Source: CADEFX01 sp046154585 (GTDB lineage Bacteria > Pseudomonadota > Alphaproteobacteria > Rhizobiales > Hyphomicrobiaceae). From it: a DNA stretch of 64,000 bases. Below, one piece after another: positions 34,635 to 42,328 of the stretch. Position numbers and translations under genes: made by a program. Under the pieces are notes generated by a model. That model saw only the letters and a program-made list of their open reading frames with translations, was not told where the DNA came from and did not search any database. The stretch is taken from contig JBJXDX010000153.1 in the NCBI GenBank assembly GCA_046154585.1, positions 50,345-114,344 of the forward strand, in the 5' to 3' direction. Positions within the stretch are counted from its first letter, which is position 1. Every line of letters starts with the position of its first letter.

Positions 34635-35417
34635 CTACGAGCCTCGAAACTGCGGTTTGCGTTTCTCGATGAAGGCGGAGATGCCTTCCTGCTTGTCTTC
34701 GGTGGTGTAGATCGAGGCGACCAGAAATGTTTCGAGCTCGAGGCCGGACTCGATATCCACTTGCAGGCCGCGATGCACGGCGCGTTTCATGAGCGCGAGG
34801 CTGAGCGGCGCGCGCTCGGCGTGAACGCGGGCCATGTCCAACGCCTCGTTCAACGCGCCGCCGCGGTCCGTCCGGCGATTGATCAGTCCGATGCGGAAGG
34901 CCTCCGCGCATCCGATGGGCTCGGCGGCAAACAGCATTTCCAGCGCGTTGGCCTTACCGACGATGCGCGGCAGCCGCTGCGTACCGCCGGCGCCCGCGAC
35001 GGTGCCGATGCGCGCGCTGGTGATGGCGAAGGTTGAGCCCTCCCCAGCGACGCGCAGATCGCAGGCCAGCGCCAGCTCGAGTCCCCCGGTCATGCAGAAG
35101 CCCTCGATGGCGGCGATCACCGGCTTGTCCAGGGTCTCGACGCGCTCGTTGAGGCGGTGGAGGTTGCCGAGGAATTCCATGGCCGACGGTACGGAGCGCA
35201 CCTGCAAGGCCTCGTTCAAATCCGCGCCGGCCGAGAAGCATTCGGCGCCGCCGGTGATGACGACGGTCCTGACAGCGGGGTCGCGCTCGGCCTCGTCCAG
35301 CGCGGCAACAATCTCCGACATCATTTGCTGGCTGATGGCGTTGCGGCGGGCGGGACGATTGAGGCGGATGACGGCGGCGGCTTCGCTTCGCGACACGATG
35401 ATGGTTTCGGTGGCCAT
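34635..35417 (-). CDS. Crotonase-superfamily enoyl-CoA hydratase/isomerase-like protein
   Basis: 260 residues; the ATG follows CCAGGAG. Oxyanion-hole segments are FSAGADL (about 61-67) and MTGGLELALACD (about 109-120), and AGAGGTQRLPR is the conserved CoA-site loop. The first catalytic Glu of hydratases is kept (E114). The second, in the classical QPE-x3-G segment, is replaced by Ser134 (FAITSARIG). That argues against a standard syn-hydratase and for an isomerase, thioesterase-like or other crotonase reaction. Being upstream of the liv-type operon on the same strand, it may act on CoA esters from the imported compound. Confidence 0.88.
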   Translation of the reverse strand: MATETIIVSRSEAAAVIRLNRPARRNAISQQMMSEIVAALDEAERDPAVRTVVITGGAECFSAGADLNEALQVRSVPSAMEFLGNLHRLNERVETLDKPVIAAIEGFCMTGGLELALACDLRVAGEGSTFAITSARIGTVAGAGGTQRLPRIVGKANALEMLFAAEPIGCAEAFRIGLINRRTDRGGALNEALDMARVHAERAPLSLALMKRAVHRGLQVDIESGLELETFLVASIYTTEDKQEGISAFIEKRKPQFRGS

Positions 35418-35530
35418 GTGTGCTCCTGGTGGCAGCAAGCCTCGCGCTAAAAGGGGATTGCGAAATTCAAAGTCCAGTCTATGTGAGATCGGGTGACGAT
35501 GGCACGCGTAGCCCTGGAGCCCGGCCCGGC

Positions 35531-35806
35531 ATGAGTCGTAAGGTTGTAGACAATACGGACCTGCAGCGGTTCGAGATGCAGGTCGACGGCGGCGTGGCGT
35601 TCGTAACGTATCGCCGGCGCGGCAACGAAATTACGCTTAATCACGCGAAGGTCCCTGCGGCGTTGCAGGGGCAAGGCATGGGGTCGGAATTGGCGCACGC
35701 AACACTCACGGCCATCCGCGAGCAAGGGCTCAAGGTCGTGCCGCGCTGCTCGTTCATGGCGGCCTACATGCGTTCGCATCCCGAGTTTTCGGATCTTCGC
35801 GCCTAA
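35531..35806 (+). CDS. Small GNAT-like acetyltransferase (COG2388 type)
   Basis: 91 residues. The compact GNAT core is visible: the strand GGVAFVTYRRRGNEITLNH, the acetyl-CoA pyrophosphate loop ALQGQGMGSELAHATL (Q-G-x-G-x-G/S) and the last strand LKVVPRCSFMAAYMRSHPEF. COG2388 proteins of about 90-100 residues look like this and have no known substrate. The ATG has GGAG about 15 bases upstream; the frame is open further upstream without a better start. Confidence 0.8.
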   Translation: MSRKVVDNTDLQRFEMQVDGGVAFVTYRRRGNEITLNHAKVPAALQGQGMGSELAHATLTAIREQGLKVVPRCSFMAAYMRSHPEFSDLRA

Positions 35807-35856
35807 AGCTGGCAAGCTCTTGCAGGCATAGCCCGCCGTGCTATGGGTTGCGCGAA

Positions 35857-36402
35857 ATGACGACGCCAAACCGCACAGCCCAGCGCCGGATTCTGCTCGG
35901 CCACATCTCGGATGCCCACGGCATCAAGGGAGAGGTTCTGCTCAAGGTGCATACGGGTACGCCCGAGGCCATCGCGAACTACGGCACGCTCGTTGATTAC
36001 GGAGGCCGCGAGTTCGTGATCCACGTTGTGCGGGTTACGCCCAAGGGCGTGGTCGCGCGGGTGGACGGCGTGACCGGCCGAACGGCCGCGGAGGCCCTGA
36101 AAGGGACGGAGCTCTTTACGACGCGGGAGAATCTGCCTGACCCGGATAATGACGAGTTCTATCATGCGGACCTGATCGGATTGACGGCCGTCGGGCCTGA
36201 CGGTGTGGCCCTTGGCACAGTGACCTCCGTGGCCAATCACGGCGCGGGCGATCTTATAGAGATCGTCCTTACGGGATCGCGACAATCGGAGTTGATCCCG
36301 TTCGCCAAAGCGTTCGTTCCAGAAGTGGATCTCGCGAAAGGCCAAATCGTCGTGCACCTCCCGGAGTCGTCCGACGATGCGGATGCGCCGGCCGATGCTT
36401 GA
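35857..36402 (+). CDS. rimM: Ribosome maturation factor RimM
   Basis: 181 residues. The N-terminal RimM barrel begins LLGHISDAHGIKGEVLLKVHT (the family motif G-x-I-x-x-x-H-G-I-K-G-E-V). The C-terminal PRC-barrel has DEFYHADLIGLTAVGPDG and ELIPFAKAFVPEVDLAKGQIVV. RimM binds free 30S subunits near S19 and helps assembly of the head domain. The ATG used is nine bases inside a possible TTG start. In many alphaproteobacteria rimM sits between rpsP and trmD; here neither neighbour is present. Confidence 0.93.
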   Translation: MTTPNRTAQRRILLGHISDAHGIKGEVLLKVHTGTPEAIANYGTLVDYGGREFVIHVVRVTPKGVVARVDGVTGRTAAEALKGTELFTTRENLPDPDNDEFYHADLIGLTAVGPDGVALGTVTSVANHGAGDLIEIVLTGSRQSELIPFAKAFVPEVDLAKGQIVVHLPESSDDADAPADA

Positions 36403-36434
36403 GACATATATCTGATCGATTTTCGGGCTGAAGA

Positions 36435-37775
36435 ATGCCAGTTCAGTTCTCGCCAAGACACTCGCGCTTGAAAGTTTTGACGCCGGCTGCGTCGAAGGTT
36501 TCGGCATGGCTTCATCTCGTCCCGCCCTGGCTTGCGCGCGTGGCGACGCTCGGCATCGAAGGCTATCCACCGCAGGCGCAGCGCCGGCTGAAGATCCTCA
36601 ACGTGGTGTCCTATCTCATTGCGTTCTTCACATTCGCCTACGCCGTCCAGCATATGTTCGTCGATGTCAGAACATGGGCACCCGTCATCATCATCAATCT
36701 GCTCCTGGCGGTGGTGGCCCTGCTGGTGCCGCTGGCGCATCGTATCAATGAGGTTGCCGGTGGTTTGATCCTCGCGGGAGCGGAGTTCGTGGCTCTGTTC
36801 GTGCTGACCGGATATCTCGGCCACTCGTCGGGGATTCATATCCAATACATTGCTTACGCCGCGGCACCTTTCGTCATTCTGGGCCTGGGCCGGCTGAAGC
36901 TGATCCTGGCGCTGGTGATCACGGGATTCGTCCTGCATCTGGCGTCGTGGTTCTTGTTTCCCGACCACCGCGCCTTCCTGACGGTCGAGGCCTCCAACCT
37001 AGGTGCCATGTACATCACTGCGTCCGTGACGACCTTCGGCCTCATCGCGGCGACGGTCTATTACGCCTTTCATCTCGCGGAACGCGCCGAGGCCCAAACG
37101 GAGTCGCTCCTGCGCAACATCCTGCCGGAGACGATCGTCGATCGCTTGAAGGCTGCGCCCGACGTCACCATCGCCGACAGCTTCGAGGAAGCATCCGTCC
37201 TGTTCGCCGACCTGCAGGGCTTCGTGGCGCTCGCCAAGACGCTGGGGCCGGCGCGCACGGTCGAATTTCTCAATACGCTGATGACCGAGTTCGACAGCCT
37301 TGCCGTGCGGCACGGCGTGGAGAAGATCAAAACCATCGGCGACGCGTATATGGCGGCGGCCGGCGTGCCCAACGCCATGCCGGATCATGCCCAGCGCCTC
37401 GCGCGCCTCAGCCTGGACATGCTCGCAGTCGTCGAGCTGGCTGCCGACTCGATCCATATTCCTCTGGCGCTGCGGATCGGGATCGCTTCGGGTCCCTTGA
37501 TGGCCGGCGTCATCGGTGCCAAGCGTCTCACGTATGACGTGTGGGGCGACACGGTGAACCTTGCATCACGCCTGGAGGGCAGCGGCGAGCCGGGACGCGT
37601 GCATGTTTCGGCATATGCAAAGACACTGCTCGAGCGCGACTTCCATCTCGAAAGCCGAGGGCCGCTCAACATCAGAGGTTTCGGTACGGAGCTGACGTGG
37701 TATCTGGCCGGACCGGCGCAGGAGACCGACGCGGCGCCCGCCGAAGCGCTTGACCCTATACCCTCTCACCCCTGA
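36435..37775 (+). CDS. Membrane-anchored class III adenylate cyclase
   Basis: 446 residues. Residues about 55-212 hold six hydrophobic helices, a MASE-like integral membrane module. A short signalling helix with LLRNILPETIVDRLK follows, then the catalytic domain (about 250-425). Metal-binding Asp are D259 (VLFADLQGF) and D303 (KTIGDAYM). Adenine-specifying residues are K299 and D368 (YDVWGD). Transition-state residues are N375 and R379 (NLASRLE). All key residues are present, so active cAMP synthesis is expected. The sensor input is unknown. The last 20 bases overlap the converging hydroxylase gene. Confidence 0.9.
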   Translation: MPVQFSPRHSRLKVLTPAASKVSAWLHLVPPWLARVATLGIEGYPPQAQRRLKILNVVSYLIAFFTFAYAVQHMFVDVRTWAPVIIINLLLAVVALLVPLAHRINEVAGGLILAGAEFVALFVLTGYLGHSSGIHIQYIAYAAAPFVILGLGRLKLILALVITGFVLHLASWFLFPDHRAFLTVEASNLGAMYITASVTTFGLIAATVYYAFHLAERAEAQTESLLRNILPETIVDRLKAAPDVTIADSFEEASVLFADLQGFVALAKTLGPARTVEFLNTLMTEFDSLAVRHGVEKIKTIGDAYMAAAGVPNAMPDHAQRLARLSLDMLAVVELAADSIHIPLALRIGIASGPLMAGVIGAKRLTYDVWGDTVNLASRLEGSGEPGRVHVSAYAKTLLERDFHLESRGPLNIRGFGTELTWYLAGPAQETDAAPAEALDPIPSHP

Positions 37776-38991
37776 GCAGCCTTGGAACGTCGCCGGTCTG
37801 ACCGGCGGCTTCGCTCACCAACGCCTGCTTCAATCCCAGCAGCCGTTCGACGACGCCCAGCCCGACGTCGCGGGCGGCGCGGCCGAGAACCGAGTCGTTG
37901 GAGAAAATCCCATTCAAGGCGTCGAAGGCGGCTGCCGATGTCACGGAATCGAAGCGGCGCCAGCGCTCGTAGCGCTCGAGCGCAGTTGCATCTCCCGCAT
38001 CGAGGCCGAGGCGCATGCTCTCGGCAATGCATTGGGTCAATGCCGCGACATCGCGGAAGGCGAGGTTCAGACCTTGCCCGGCGAGCGGGTGAACACTGCG
38101 CGCCGCATCTCCAGCCAGCGCGAACCGCCTCGCAATCATTGTGCGAGCGATCTGGAACTCCAGCGGCCATGAGGCGCGCGGGCCTTCGAGCTGAAGAACG
38201 CCGAGGCGATGGCCAAAGCGTTGCTCGATCTCGGCGAGGAGGCCGCGGTCGTCGAGCTTCAGGATGGCTTCGCCCCGGGCGCGCTCCTCGGTCCAAGTGA
38301 TGCAGGAGCGCTGATCGCGCATCGGCAGGATGGCGAACGGTCCACCCGGCAGAAAATGCTGGACCGCTCTGCCGTTGTGCGGGCGCTCGTGATGCACGCG
38401 CGTGACGATACCGATCTGCTCGTGCGACCAGCGGACAATCTTGATCCCGGCTTGCGCCCGCAGAGGCGAGCGGCGCCCGTCGGTGGCAATGAGCAGGCGG
38501 GCGCTGAGGGGCGACCCGACGGCCAGCTCGATGTCGACCTGGGTATCGGTGGTGGCAAACGCCCGCGCCTCGGTTCCTGAGACCAGGGTGACGCCGGGTG
38601 CGTTTCGCGCGGCATCCAGCAGGGTCGTGTGCAGTACGGTGCCGTCGACGATCCACATCGCCGGCTCGGCGCCGTCCGTCTCGTACGTCAGCAAAACGGG
38701 GCGGATCGCATGCTCGAGCGCCGAGTCCGTGATGTCGATGGCGGAGACCGGCTGGGCATGGTCGGCAATCCCGGGCCACACGCCCAATGCTGCCAATAGT
38801 CGCTTCGACCCTGCCGACAGCGCATAGGCCCGCGGATCAGCCGGTTCGGGCGAGGCGTGGCTGAGGTCGCGACGTTCGAGGATCGCAATCCTGGCCTGAT
38901 GCTCGAGCGCCGAGGCGAGCGCGCACGCGAGCGCCAGGCCCGCGTAGCTGCCGCCAGCAATGGCAATGTCATAGGTCTCGGATGAACTCAC
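37756..38991 (-). CDS. UbiH/COQ6-family FAD-dependent hydroxylase
   Basis: 411 residues from a GTG start. The FAD fold at the N-terminus is IAIAGGSYAGLALACALAS, ending in the acidic strand AILERRD. The middle has the D-G motif region ATDGRRSPLRAQAG, and the second FAD motif is FALAGDAARSVHPLAGQGLNLAFRDV, the signature of ubiquinone-biosynthesis hydroxylases. These add a ring hydroxyl to the ubiquinone precursor. Which ring position (UbiH, UbiF, UbiI or UbiL type) cannot be told from the sequence. Its stop lies inside the end of the cyclase gene. Confidence 0.88.
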   Translation of the reverse strand: MSSSETYDIAIAGGSYAGLALACALASALEHQARIAILERRDLSHASPEPADPRAYALSAGSKRLLAALGVWPGIADHAQPVSAIDITDSALEHAIRPVLLTYETDGAEPAMWIVDGTVLHTTLLDAARNAPGVTLVSGTEARAFATTDTQVDIELAVGSPLSARLLIATDGRRSPLRAQAGIKIVRWSHEQIGIVTRVHHERPHNGRAVQHFLPGGPFAILPMRDQRSCITWTEERARGEAILKLDDRGLLAEIEQRFGHRLGVLQLEGPRASWPLEFQIARTMIARRFALAGDAARSVHPLAGQGLNLAFRDVAALTQCIAESMRLGLDAGDATALERYERWRRFDSVTSAAAFDALNGIFSNDSVLGRAARDVGLGVVERLLGLKQALVSEAAGQTGDVPRLLRGERV

Positions 38992-39073
38992 GGAGCGCCT
39001 GCTATTTACACAACTGGAGCGCCAACGCGGTCGCGCGCTTGACAGCGTCCTATAGCTCGCCTCCCTTGCCGCA

Positions 39074-39204
39074 GAGCAGGATCGTTTTCGGGTCGGATCA
39101 TCTCGCCTTGCGTGTGGCGCCTCGGCCGAAACGTGAATCCTGCTCTACCTCATTAAGTTAGAGTGCGATTCACGTTTCGCATGGAAGCTTGGTTGCTTCC
39201 ATGC
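39074..39204. repeat. Intergenic multi-arm palindromic element
   Basis: Four arms are found in 131 bases. Arm A, 39074-39090 (GAGCAGGATCGTTTTCG), and arm C, 39159-39179 (TAGAGTGCGATTCACGTTTCG), can each pair with arm B, 39127-39147 (the reverse-complement motif around AACGTGAATCCTGCTC). This gives two mutually exclusive hairpins. They are followed by a perfect 10-bp hairpin GCATGGAAGC / GCTTCCATGC (39179-39204, six-base loop). It fills the gap between the hydroxylase and tesB genes. It has the look of a mobile palindromic intergenic repeat. Confidence 0.65.
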
Positions 39205-39247
39205 AAAACGATCGCGCTCTGGCCAACTAGCGACCGACAGGACCGCC

Positions 39248-40150
39248 ATGCCGACCACCAAGAAACACAAGGCGCACAAGGCGATAGATCACTTGCTCTC
39301 CATACTTGATCTCGAACCTCTCGAACAGAACCTGTTCCGGGGCCGGGGACCGAAAGAGGGCTGGCAGCGTGTGTACGGCGGGCAGGTCTTGGGCCAGGCA
39401 CTGGTGGCGGCGGTGCGCACGGTTCCGCAAGAGCGGATTGCCCATTCCATGCACGGCTATTTCCTCCTGCCAGGCGATCCGACCCAGCCGATCATCTACG
39501 AGGTTGAGCGTGTGCGGGACGGGGGCAGCTTCTCCACGCGGCGGGTCAAGGCCATCCAGCACGGGAAGGTGATGTTCTTCACGAGCGTCTCGTTCCAGAA
39601 GGCGGAGGAAAGCTTCGATCATCAAATCGAAATGCCGGATGTGCCAGGTCCGGAGGACCTGCCGACAGAGAAAGAGCTGCGCGAACGGCTCCTGACGCAT
39701 CTCCCCGACCACATTCGCAGCTACTGGGAACGGGAGCGGCCGATCGAAATGCGGCCGGTGGACGTGTCGCGCTATCTCGATCGGGAAAAGAGCGTCCCCA
39801 TCCAGCACATCTGGATGCGCGCCACAGGCAAGCTGCCGGAAGCGCTTCCGTTGCATCAGTGCGTGCTGGCTTACGCGTCCGATTTCACGCTACTCGACAC
39901 GGCGTTGATCGCGCACGGCAAGCTGTTGTTCGATCGTGATATTCAGCTTGCGAGCCTGGATCATGCCCTCTGGTTTCACCGGCCGTTCCGAGCGGACCAA
40001 TGGCTCCTCTATGCGCAGGACAGTCCCTCGGCGCACGGCGCCAGGGGCCTGTGCCGGGGAAGCGTGTTTACGCGCGACGGCATTCTTGTTGCGTCCGTTG
40101 CCCAAGAAGGGCTCATGCGCCGGCGGACGACATCCTACATGGTTAGTTAA
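39248..40150 (+). CDS. tesB: Acyl-CoA thioesterase II
   Basis: 300 residues, close to the usual 285-290. It is a double hot-dog protein. The first repeat has RGRGPKEGWQRVYGGQVLGQALVAA and SMHGYFLLPGDP; the second has YASDFTLLDTAL (catalytic Asp), LDHALWFHRPFRADQWLLY and VAQEGLMR (catalytic Gln). It hydrolyses a wide range of acyl-CoAs to free acids and CoA in the cytoplasm. A weak terminator-like hairpin with a T-run follows the stop. Confidence 0.93.
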   Translation: MPTTKKHKAHKAIDHLLSILDLEPLEQNLFRGRGPKEGWQRVYGGQVLGQALVAAVRTVPQERIAHSMHGYFLLPGDPTQPIIYEVERVRDGGSFSTRRVKAIQHGKVMFFTSVSFQKAEESFDHQIEMPDVPGPEDLPTEKELRERLLTHLPDHIRSYWERERPIEMRPVDVSRYLDREKSVPIQHIWMRATGKLPEALPLHQCVLAYASDFTLLDTALIAHGKLLFDRDIQLASLDHALWFHRPFRADQWLLYAQDSPSAHGARGLCRGSVFTRDGILVASVAQEGLMRRRTTSYMVS

Positions 40151-40152
40151 CG

Positions 40153-40180
40153 GGCAATTTATGATTTTTGCCTGTTTTTT
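40153..40180 (+). terminator. Weak intrinsic terminator after tesB
   Basis: GGCAA (40153-40157) and TTGCC (40168-40172) form a five-base stem with a ten-base loop, followed by TGTTTTTT. The stem is short, so the call is tentative. Confidence 0.4.
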
Positions 40181-40272
40181 GTGCACATTCCTGCCTAATC
40201 CGGTCTCGCCGCCTCCCCCAGAAGCCGATTTTCACCCCTATTTTTCAATGAGATAGGTTGCGGCTACTTCTT

Positions 40273-40288
40273 TGGCACAGGTCTTGAC
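40273..40288 (+). promoter_or_regulatory. Candidate sigma-54 promoter of glnK-amtB
   Basis: TGGCACAGGTCTTGAC matches the -24/-12 pattern TGGCAC-N5-TTGC except that the final C is A. The GG of TGGCAC and the GA of TTGA are exactly 12 bases apart, as sigma-54 requires. The expected start point is about 40299, some 80 bases before glnK. NtrC/sigma-54 control of glnK-amtB is established in related bacteria. No complete pair of NtrC sites was found upstream; GTGCAC near 40190 is at most a half-site. Confidence 0.6.
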
Positions 40289-40326
40289 TCTTGATGGGTT
40301 GGCTTGCCGGCAGGCGAGCTTCATCA

Positions 40327-40359
40327 GGCTGGCGTTTCGCGTGCACGCGAAACGGAGCC
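40327..40359. repeat. Perfect 22-bp palindrome in the glnK leader (possible operator or RNA hairpin)
   Basis: CGTTTCGCGTG (40333-40343) is followed directly by its exact reverse complement CACGCGAAACG (40344-40354). GGCT (40327-40330) and AGCC (40356-40359) extend the pairing after a small bulge. In RNA it would fold as a nine-base-pair stem with a UGCA loop plus four more pairs. It ends 20 bases before the glnK start codon, so it could affect ribosome access, or bind a dimeric regulator as DNA. Confidence 0.6.
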
Positions 40360-40378
40360 GTGTTCAGGGGGTGCTGGC

Positions 40379-40717
40379 ATGAAATTGATTACGGCCATCA
40401 TAAAGCCCTTCAAGCTCGAAGAGGTGCGCGCGGCGCTGACCGACATCGGGCTCCAGGGGATGACGGTCACCGAGGTCAAGGGGTACGGCCGTCAGAAGGG
40501 CCACACAGAAATCTATCGCGGCGCCGAATATGCCGTGAACTTCCTACCCAAGTTGAAGATCGAGGTGGTGGTATCGACGGCCCAGACCGACAAGGCCGTG
40601 GAAGCCATCTCGGTGGCTGCCAAAACCGGTCAGATCGGAGACGGCAAGATCTTCGTGTCGTCAATCGAGCACTCCGTGCGCATCCGCACCGGAGAGACCG
40701 ACGACAATGCCCTTTGA
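40379..40717 (+). CDS. glnK: Nitrogen regulatory PII protein GlnK
   Basis: 112 residues, exactly PII length. The start MKLITAIIKPFKLEEVRAAL, the T-loop GYGRQKGHTEIYRGAEY with the uridylylation site Tyr51, and the C-terminal signature KTGQIGDGKIFV are all intact. PII trimers read 2-oxoglutarate, ATP/ADP and, through uridylylation, glutamine. GlnK blocks the AmtB channel when nitrogen is plentiful. It is named GlnK rather than GlnB because it directly precedes amtB. A candidate sigma-54 promoter and a palindrome lie upstream. Confidence 0.95.
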   Translation: MKLITAIIKPFKLEEVRAALTDIGLQGMTVTEVKGYGRQKGHTEIYRGAEYAVNFLPKLKIEVVVSTAQTDKAVEAISVAAKTGQIGDGKIFVSSIEHSVRIRTGETDDNAL

Positions 40718-40775
40718 TGCTGCGCCATCAAACTTCAACCTTCATGCCCTCTATCGACGTAAGGATGATCATCCA

Positions 40776-42251
40776 ATGAAGCCAAGACTGCTCATGCGTC
40801 TTGCCGGCTGCGCCATGGCCATGTTGGCCGTCGCGCTCCTGGCCGCTCCCGCCTTTGCCCAGGCGCCTGCCGCGCCCACGCCCAACAAGGGCGACACAGC
40901 GTTCATGTTCACATCGACCGTCATCGTGCTCCTGATGACGATCCCCGGCCTCGCCCTGTTCTACGGCGGCCTCGTCCGCTCCAAGAATATGCTGTCGGTG
41001 CTGATGCAGGTGTTCGCGACGGTGTGCCTGGTCGCGATCATCTGGGTGCTCTACGGCTACAGCCTGGCCTTCACCAGCGGCGGCAGCCTCAATGCGTATG
41101 TGGGCGGCCTGGACAAGGCCTTCCTGAAGGGCGTGTCAGCGGAAACGGTCGCAGCAACGTTCTCCAACGGCGTCGTGATTCCCGAGTACCTCTACGTCGC
41201 CTTCCAGATGACGTTCGCCTGCATCACGCCGGCGCTTATCGTCGGTGCATTCGCCGAGCGCATGAAGTTCTCGGCGCTGCTGCTGTTCATGGCGCTCTGG
41301 GTCACCTTCATCTACTTCCCGATCGCCCACATGGTCTGGTATTGGGCCGGTCCCGACGCGATCGGCGACGCTGCCAAGAAGCTCGCGGAAGCTGCCACCG
41401 ATGCCAAGCCTGCTGCTGGAGCAGCTCTGGCCGCGGTGCAGGCGGACGCCGGCATGGTCTTCTCGTGGGGTGCGCTCGACTTCGCCGGCGGAACGGTCGT
41501 GCACATCAACGCCGGCATTGCGGGCCTGGTGGGTGCGCTGATCCTCGGCAAGCGCGTCGGCTACGGCCGCGAGCAGATGGCTCCGCACTCCCTGACGATG
41601 ACGATGATCGGCGCCTCGCTGCTGTGGGTCGGCTGGTTCGGCTTCAACTGCGGATCAAACCTGGAGATCAACGGCACAGCCGCGCTGGTGATGATCAACA
41701 CCTTCGTTGCAACGGCCGCGGCCGCGCTGTCATGGATGCTCTCGGAGTGGTCTGCCAAGGGCAAGCCGTCGCTCCTCGGCCTCGTGTCGGGAGCGATCGC
41801 CGGCCTCGTCGCCATCACGCCGGCCTGCGGCTTCTCGGGTCCGATGGGCTCCATCGTCCTGGGACTCATTGCCGGCATCGTCTGCTTCATCTTCTGCACG
41901 GGCATCAAGAACGCGCTCGGGTACGATGACAGCCTCGATGTCTTCGGTGTGCACTGCATCGGCGGCATCATCGGTGCCATCGGGACGGGCTTTCTGGTTG
42001 CCCCGTACCTCGGCGGCACCGGCATTGCCGACTACGCGGCGAAGCCGGGCGAACTGGCCGCCGGCGAGTACGTCATGGCCACGCAGGTGATCGCGCAGCT
42101 CAAGGGCGTCGCGACCACGCTGATCTGGTCGGGTGTGGGCTCGGCGGTGATCTACAAGATCGTGGACATCATCGTCGGCCTGCGTCCCGACGAGCAGCGC
42201 GAGCGCGAGGGCCTCGACGTCACCGAGCATGGCGAGCGCGCCTACAACTGA
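40776..42251 (+). CDS. amtB: Ammonium transporter AmtB
   Basis: 491 residues from the ATG at MKPRLLMRL. A cleavable signal peptide runs to about residue 29 (AAPAFAQ), followed by eleven membrane helices. The twin-His pore is present (VVHINAGIAG and FGVHCIGGIIG), as are the Phe gate region (QMTFACITPALIVGAFAERMKF), the conserved Asp in LDFAGGTVVH and WFGFNCGSN. An alanine/lysine-rich insertion of about 25 residues follows the WYWAGPD segment, longer than in E. coli AmtB. The trimer conducts NH4+/NH3 and is gated by GlnK, whose gene is 58 bases upstream. Confidence 0.95.
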   Translation: MKPRLLMRLAGCAMAMLAVALLAAPAFAQAPAAPTPNKGDTAFMFTSTVIVLLMTIPGLALFYGGLVRSKNMLSVLMQVFATVCLVAIIWVLYGYSLAFTSGGSLNAYVGGLDKAFLKGVSAETVAATFSNGVVIPEYLYVAFQMTFACITPALIVGAFAERMKFSALLLFMALWVTFIYFPIAHMVWYWAGPDAIGDAAKKLAEAATDAKPAAGAALAAVQADAGMVFSWGALDFAGGTVVHINAGIAGLVGALILGKRVGYGREQMAPHSLTMTMIGASLLWVGWFGFNCGSNLEINGTAALVMINTFVATAAAALSWMLSEWSAKGKPSLLGLVSGAIAGLVAITPACGFSGPMGSIVLGLIAGIVCFIFCTGIKNALGYDDSLDVFGVHCIGGIIGAIGTGFLVAPYLGGTGIADYAAKPGELAAGEYVMATQVIAQLKGVATTLIWSGVGSAVIYKIVDIIVGLRPDEQREREGLDVTEHGERAYN

Positions 42252-42287
42252 TCCCGAGCGACGTCTCCCTAGACACGCTCAAGACTC

Positions 42288-42318
42288 GGGCCCGGAAACG
42301 TTCTCCGGGCCCTTTTTT
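42288..42318 (+). terminator. Intrinsic terminator after amtB
   Basis: GGGCCCGGA (42288-42296) and TCCGGGCCC (42304-42312) form a perfect nine-base-pair stem with a seven-base loop, followed at once by six T residues. It lies 37 bases after the amtB stop and ten bases before the end of the converging dehydrogenase gene. Confidence 0.9.
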
Positions 42319-42328
42319 GTTCGTGTAC

